Positions 60,263 to 64,000 of a DNA stretch of 64,000 bases are shown here, piece after piece. The notes below the pieces were generated by a model, which saw only the letters and a program-made list of their open reading frames with translations, was not told the DNA's origin and did not search any database. The stretch comes from Comamonas testosteroni (lineage in GTDB: Bacteria > Pseudomonadota > Gammaproteobacteria > Burkholderiales > Burkholderiaceae_C). Both the position numbers and the translations under genes were made by a program. Location of the stretch: assembly GCF_030505195.1 (NCBI RefSeq), contig NZ_CP129672.1:5490501-5554500 (forward strand), in the 5' to 3' direction. Positions within the stretch are counted from its first letter, which is position 1; each line of letters opens with the position of its first letter.

Positions 60263-61315
60263 GTGGGAACCATCACCCAACGAAAGAGTGCCAAGGGTGT
60301 CGTATCGTTCCGGGCTCAGATCCGCCTGAAGGAAGGCGGAGAACTGACTCTTTCCGAGTCCAAGACGTTCACCCGGCGCGCTCTTGCCCAGGAATGGTTG
60401 CGCAGACGTGAGGCAGAAATCGAGGAGGCCCAAGCGACTGGCCAGCCTGTTCAAGGACTCGTCACCCTCAAGCAGATACTGCAGGATTATGTCAGCGATG
60501 CAAAAGGCATCGTGGCATGGGGGCAGTCCAAGACGGCCGACATCACCCGCTTGCAGAAGGCCAAATTGGCGCACCGCTATGCCCGGCATCTGCGTGCCAT
60601 TGACTTCATCGAGTACGCCAGATGGCGGCGCACTGAAGAGGATGCAGGCCCTGCTACCGTGCTCAACGATATCGTCTGGTTGCGCCAGGCCTGCCTGGGC
60701 GCAGTGACGCGCTACGGGATGAACAAGCTGGTGCAGGAGCTGGATGCCGCCAAGCAGGAGCTGCTGCGGCTGAAGGTCATCTCCAAGCCGCGCCGGCGCA
60801 TACGTCGCCTGAAGGCTGAGGAAGAGGCCGCATTGCGGGAGTACTTTGCCAAGCAGGAGACTCGCGCCTCGATCCCCATGCTGCAGATCTTTGAATTTGC
60901 ACTGCTGACCACTCGGCGCCAGGAAGAGATCACTACGCTCAAGGTTGCCGACGTGGACTTCAACGGCCGCGTGGGCTGGCTGGATGATGTGAAGCACCCC
61001 AAACTGAAGACAGGCAACCGGCGCTGTTTTCGGATGCTGGAGCCTGCGTTGGCGTTGATCAAGCGACGTATTGAGTCAGGGCAGGCTGGCGAGTTGGTCT
61101 TTCCCTATAACCATCGCAGCATCGGCTCTAGTTTCACTCGAGCGTGCAAGCTTTTGAACATCACAGATTTACGCTTTCATGATCATGCGACATGAAGCTA
61201 TCAGCAGACTGTTTGAACGAGGCTGCAGCATTGAGCAGGTCGCGCAGTGTTCGCTGCATGAATATTGGGCTTCACTAAAATCTTGATTCTGCTGATGTAC
61301 CTGAGTTGGTATGGC
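60263..61315 (+). pseudogene. Second dusA-type integrase, inactivated
   Basis: The GTG at 60263 (VGTITQRKSAKG) starts a homologue of the integrase at 14273. From about 60487 to 61190 the two are almost identical in DNA; the first 60 codons differ. One inserted base in the HxxR box (at about 61183, giving FHDHAT then stop at 61195) breaks the frame. Further on about 10 bases are missing where the catalytic Tyr should be. It is a relic of an earlier element at dusA, of which little else remains before 61360. Confidence 0.9.
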
Positions 61316-61359
61316 GTGACAGATCCTTCGGTCGATGAAAAAACTCCAGTGAAAACCGA

Positions 61360-62505
61360 TTACTGCACATCAGTGCAACCACAAAAGTGCGCCAGCTCAC
61401 TGACCGCATCTTGCAGCCGCTGGTGAAAAATTACGTCAGGTACCCAGCCCGGCTCCAGGTGCAGGTTATGAACATGAAGACGAGCTGCGGCCCGATCTAC
61501 CTTACAGTCGATACGGCCAACAAAGGCCTCTTGCCACAGAATGGGCAAACAAAAATAGCCGTACTTGCGCTGAGTCGCAGGCACATAGCTTTCAAGCCGA
61601 TACTCAAAGTTGAACATCTGCTTCAAACGTTCGCGATGAATCACTGCATTGTCAAACGGGGATAGCAGACGCACCTCAGCGCCTGATTGCGGATGGCGAG
61701 TGGCTAGATGCTCGACCTCCACGGCATAGGCATCAGGCAGTAATGGGGTGTCCAGTTTTTGAACCATACCTTGCTCCAGACGAGCTTGAAGCAGTTCACG
61801 TATCGCGTTGCGCAAGGGCTTTCCGGTACGCAAATGAAGGAGTTGCCCCAAGGTGAAAACACCATGCGCACGCATGGCGTTATCTATCAGATAGGCTGCC
61901 ACTTCTTCGGGGCTAGGTTCTTGCTGATTCAAACCTGGGGGGATCAATTGTTCAGGCAAGACATAAAGCTTTTCCATACCGTTGCGCTCGCAAATCATCA
62001 AGTCGCCTTGCATAAACAATTTTTCGAGCGCGCGCCTGCCCGGGCCATGGTCCCACCACACCCCTTTACCTTTTGTACTTTCTTTCAGGTCGCGTGTTTT
62101 CAGTACACCTTCGCCGCGCACACGGGCGATAATTTCTGCCATTAGCCCCTTGTCAACGTTCTTGAAGTAGGGGCTCTCGCCACGTCGAAAAGAGAGCATA
62201 AGTGGTAGCGCATATCGGTAGTCGCGCATAGGCAGGTAAGCCGCCGCATGAAACCAGTGCTCAAAAATTTTCCCGGTGCTGGTTAATTGATTCAAGTGCA
62301 GCCGAGAATACCCAGGCACCCGGTTCCAAAGAACATGGTGATGTGCTCGCTCCACAACTGATAGCGTGTCTATTTGCACATAGCCTAGATGCTCAATTGC
62401 AGCCAAGGTACCGGCAGGGCCCTTGCTAAATCTCTTGCGCAGTCCTAATCCCTGGGAGGCCAGCGCAAGGTGTCGCCAACGCATTTGAAGTGAGGGGGGT
62501 GTCAC
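61360..62505 (-). CDS. AlkZ/YcaQ-family DNA glycosylase
   Basis: 381 aa, GTG start at 62505 (an ATG at 62484 is possible). The catalytic QxD-type motif YVQIDTLSVVERAHHHVLWNR (Q44, D46) and the repeated winged-helix segments (HGVFTLGQLLHLRTGKPLRNAIRELL and others) match the HTH_42/AlkZ family, which removes alkylated or crosslinked bases. It is five bases after a GFA-family gene and both follow a LexA box, so it is part of the SOS response. Confidence 0.85.
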   Translation of the reverse strand: MTPPSLQMRWRHLALASQGLGLRKRFSKGPAGTLAAIEHLGYVQIDTLSVVERAHHHVLWNRVPGYSRLHLNQLTSTGKIFEHWFHAAAYLPMRDYRYALPLMLSFRRGESPYFKNVDKGLMAEIIARVRGEGVLKTRDLKESTKGKGVWWDHGPGRRALEKLFMQGDLMICERNGMEKLYVLPEQLIPPGLNQQEPSPEEVAAYLIDNAMRAHGVFTLGQLLHLRTGKPLRNAIRELLQARLEQGMVQKLDTPLLPDAYAVEVEHLATRHPQSGAEVRLLSPFDNAVIHRERLKQMFNFEYRLESYVPATQRKYGYFCLPILWQEAFVGRIDCKVDRAAARLHVHNLHLEPGWVPDVIFHQRLQDAVSELAHFCGCTDVQ

Positions 62506-62510
62506 GCGCT

Positions 62511-62906
62511 TTACTGGTGAGGATGCTCAGGGAACTGTTTGGCGTCATCGCATATACCGTACCAGTTGGGCTTCTCCTGGACAAATTCGTGAAACAGGTT
62601 GCTTACTGGCAATTCGACGTCAAAACAGTTAGCTGCGACAGGGAATGACTCGAGAATTGAGGTCACTTCGCCAAGTGCAGTGCCGCAGTGAGAGCAAAAG
62701 CAGCGGCTGTATTTATAGGGAGCTTGTGGTTTGAATGTGGTGATGGAGTCTGCGCCAGAAAGTAGAGTGAAAGATTCACGCTTGACGAACACGAAGGTGC
62801 TGGCTCCAATCTTTCTGCATCGGCTGCAATGGCATGTGCCCATCATGGTAGGTGGACTGGCGACCGTAAATTGCACTTCTCCACAGCAGCAACTACCTGT
62901 AAGCAT
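62511..62906 (-). CDS. GFA/CENP-V-family zinc protein
   Basis: 131 aa. Zinc cysteines CCCGEVQF (6-13), CHCSRCRK (25-32) and CFCSHCGTALG (69-79) are diagnostic of the GFA fold. Known members include S-hydroxymethylglutathione synthase; the substrate here is unknown. It is first gene of an SOS-type operon with the AlkZ-like glycosylase; a LexA box lies 27 bp upstream of the ATG. Confidence 0.88.
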   Translation of the reverse strand: MLTGSCCCGEVQFTVASPPTMMGTCHCSRCRKIGASTFVFVKRESFTLLSGADSITTFKPQAPYKYSRCFCSHCGTALGEVTSILESFPVAANCFDVELPVSNLFHEFVQEKPNWYGICDDAKQFPEHPHQ

Positions 62907-62932
62907 GTTCAGTCTTTCATTTTGATGCGATG

Positions 62933-62948
62933 CTGTATTTTAATACAG
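62933..62948 (-). promoter_or_regulatory. LexA (SOS) box
   Basis: CTGTATTTTAATACAG, a near-perfect palindrome with the consensus CTGT-N8-ACAG. It is 27 bp upstream of the GFA gene start. Confidence 0.85.
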
Positions 62949-63094
62949 TACTGAATGGATTTCCAGTGTTCTTTGTGGAGTGTGCAGCATAGGAACAATG
63001 CCTTCTTTGATCCGATCGCGCTTGGCGGCGAGCTCAATGGTATCGTTCATCTTTTTTTTGGAGGAATCCTGTTCAAGCAGGACCAGTACTCGCA

Positions 63095-64000
63095 CTAAGC
63101 CGGCTGCATTTCTTCAGTCTCTGATTGACGATAGACAGCCACACGGTTTCTGCCTTCACGCTTGGCTTTGTAGAGCATCTCGTCGGCGTATTTGATAACC
63201 GTTGGGATGTCGGAAGAGCTGTTCGGCCAGCTTGCCACACCCAGGGAAATGGTGATGTGGCCGACGCCTTCAAACACTGTTTCTTCCACCTGCTTGCGCA
63301 GGCGCTCTGCGACTTGAGCTGCAGTGTTTTCGCTGGCCCTAGGCAAGACGATTAAAAATTCTTCACCTCCGATACGACAAGGCAAGTCATCTGCGCGGGA
63401 GACTAATCTCATCTGCTTTGCCAGATCACGCAAGACGATGTCACCGACATCATGCCCAAAGGTGTCGTTGACCTTCTTGAAGTGGTCGATGTCGATAGAG
63501 ACCACTGAGAAAAACTGGCTGGATTTTGCAATGCAGCTTCCAGGCTACGTCGATTACCAAGCTTGGTCAAAGGATCTGTTTTAACGTCGTCCTGAAGCTT
63601 CTCTATATTTTCATTGAGCAAGGACAGGCCGATTAACATGGCCTTTTTTAAATCATGGGCCTCAACGTACCACGATTTGATATTCTGAATTTTATTCGCT
63701 ATTTCAGGATTACTTATGTCTTTCGCGTCCTCAGACAGCAATCGTAGAGGCTTTGCGATTCTGTGGGCACACCAGCAAATGAGTAATACAGAAACTATCG
63801 CGACAGGTAGTGTCTTAAGAACCACCTGCTTCATCAGCGAGTCCAATGGAGCAAGCGTTGCTGACATTGGTCTCTGGGAAACCACTCCCCAACGTGTAGT
63901 GGGAATAAGCGCATAGCCGGCAACCATCTCAATACCTCGAGTGTTCTGTACGATTCGGCTGCCCGATTCGCCATTTTTAATTCTTCCGATGACTTCATTA
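63095..64000 (-). pseudogene. Membrane-bound diguanylate cyclase, frameshifted and partial
   Basis: Read leftward from the right edge: a periplasmic Cache-type sensor (GYALIPTTRWGVVSQRP), a membrane helix (VVLKTLPVAIVSVLLICWCAHRI), a HAMP-like linker, then a GGDEF domain starting DPLTKLGNRRSLEAAL. Near 63530 the homologous reading moves to another frame, continuing SVVSIDIDHFKKVNDTFGHD, RADDLPCRIGGEEF (an RxxD inhibitory site plus GGEEF) and NRVAVYRQ, to the stop at 63095. One base is probably missing. Either a real inactivation or a sequence error. The N-terminus lies outside the window. Confidence 0.85.

Noticed and set aside
1..64000. CRISPR array, tRNA, rRNA or insertion sequence
   Set aside because: No spaced identical repeats of CRISPR type, no cloverleaf or rRNA segment recognised by eye, and no transposase or IS-end pair found. 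A tRNA scan would settle the tRNA question.

Overview
The window looks like a Comamonas-type genome (Betaproteobacteria, Burkholderiales, Comamonadaceae). It is GC-rich. The flanking genes have the usual comamonad content and order: a dapC-dapD cluster followed by pilU-dapE-prmB, an intracellular PHB depolymerase, an RnfB-like ferredoxin, dusA, and many chemotaxis and c-di-GMP type genes. The genus is inferred from gene content and not tested by alignment.

Left chromosomal flank (1-14.1 kb): a LysR regulator running off the left edge, a diiron ferritin-like protein, a short regulator-like remnant, and a frameshifted LCM-type methyltransferase. Then come the minus-strand units dapC-dapD and pilU-dapE-prmB, an MCP with a C-terminal cytoplasmic Cache-like domain, an RnfB-like ferredoxin, phaZ and dusA.

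Prophage (about 14.08-60.08 kb): a complete-looking siphovirus-type prophage of about 46 kb inserted in the 5' part of dusA. Its boundaries are a 16-bp perfect direct repeat inside dusA codons. It restores the dusA 5' end on the left. From left to right: integrase; an AT-rich 595-aa cargo gene (nuclease fold plus a translation-factor-like barrel); a leftward operon with PrtN-type activator, ASCH, ParB-like and small proteins; a rightward two-gene toxin-antitoxin-like pair with an ADP-ribosyltransferase-like toxin; a leftward repressor / HipA-like kinase / unknown operon; a rightward YdaS/Cro-like early operon; a CII-like protein; TOPRIM primase and SF3-like helicase; an iteron array; terminases; a Q-like gene; a two-gene AT-richer cargo; head genes (portal, protease with nested scaffold, decoration, capsid); tail genes (tube, tape measure, several large baseplate/tip proteins); a lysis module (holin-transglycosylase fusion, nested Rz/Rz1); and an AT-rich three-gene cargo with a PLD-type nuclease just before attR.

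Right junction (60.07-61.3 kb): a second dusA 5' fragment and a second integrase of the same family. That integrase has lost its HxxR frame and its catalytic tyrosine, so it is the stub of an earlier element at the same site. After it, chromosomal genes resume: an AlkZ/YcaQ-type DNA glycosylase and a GFA/CENP-V protein behind a canonical LexA box, then a frameshifted membrane diguanylate cyclase running off the right edge.

The strongest candidates for undescribed biology are the four cargo modules in the prophage (15.5-17.3, 22.1-25.2, 33.8-34.8 and 57.8-59.7 kb). Next are the repeated operator half-site shared by the repressor and the ParB-like operon, the symmetric 8-bp iteron array between helicase and terminase, and the tandem dusA insertion.
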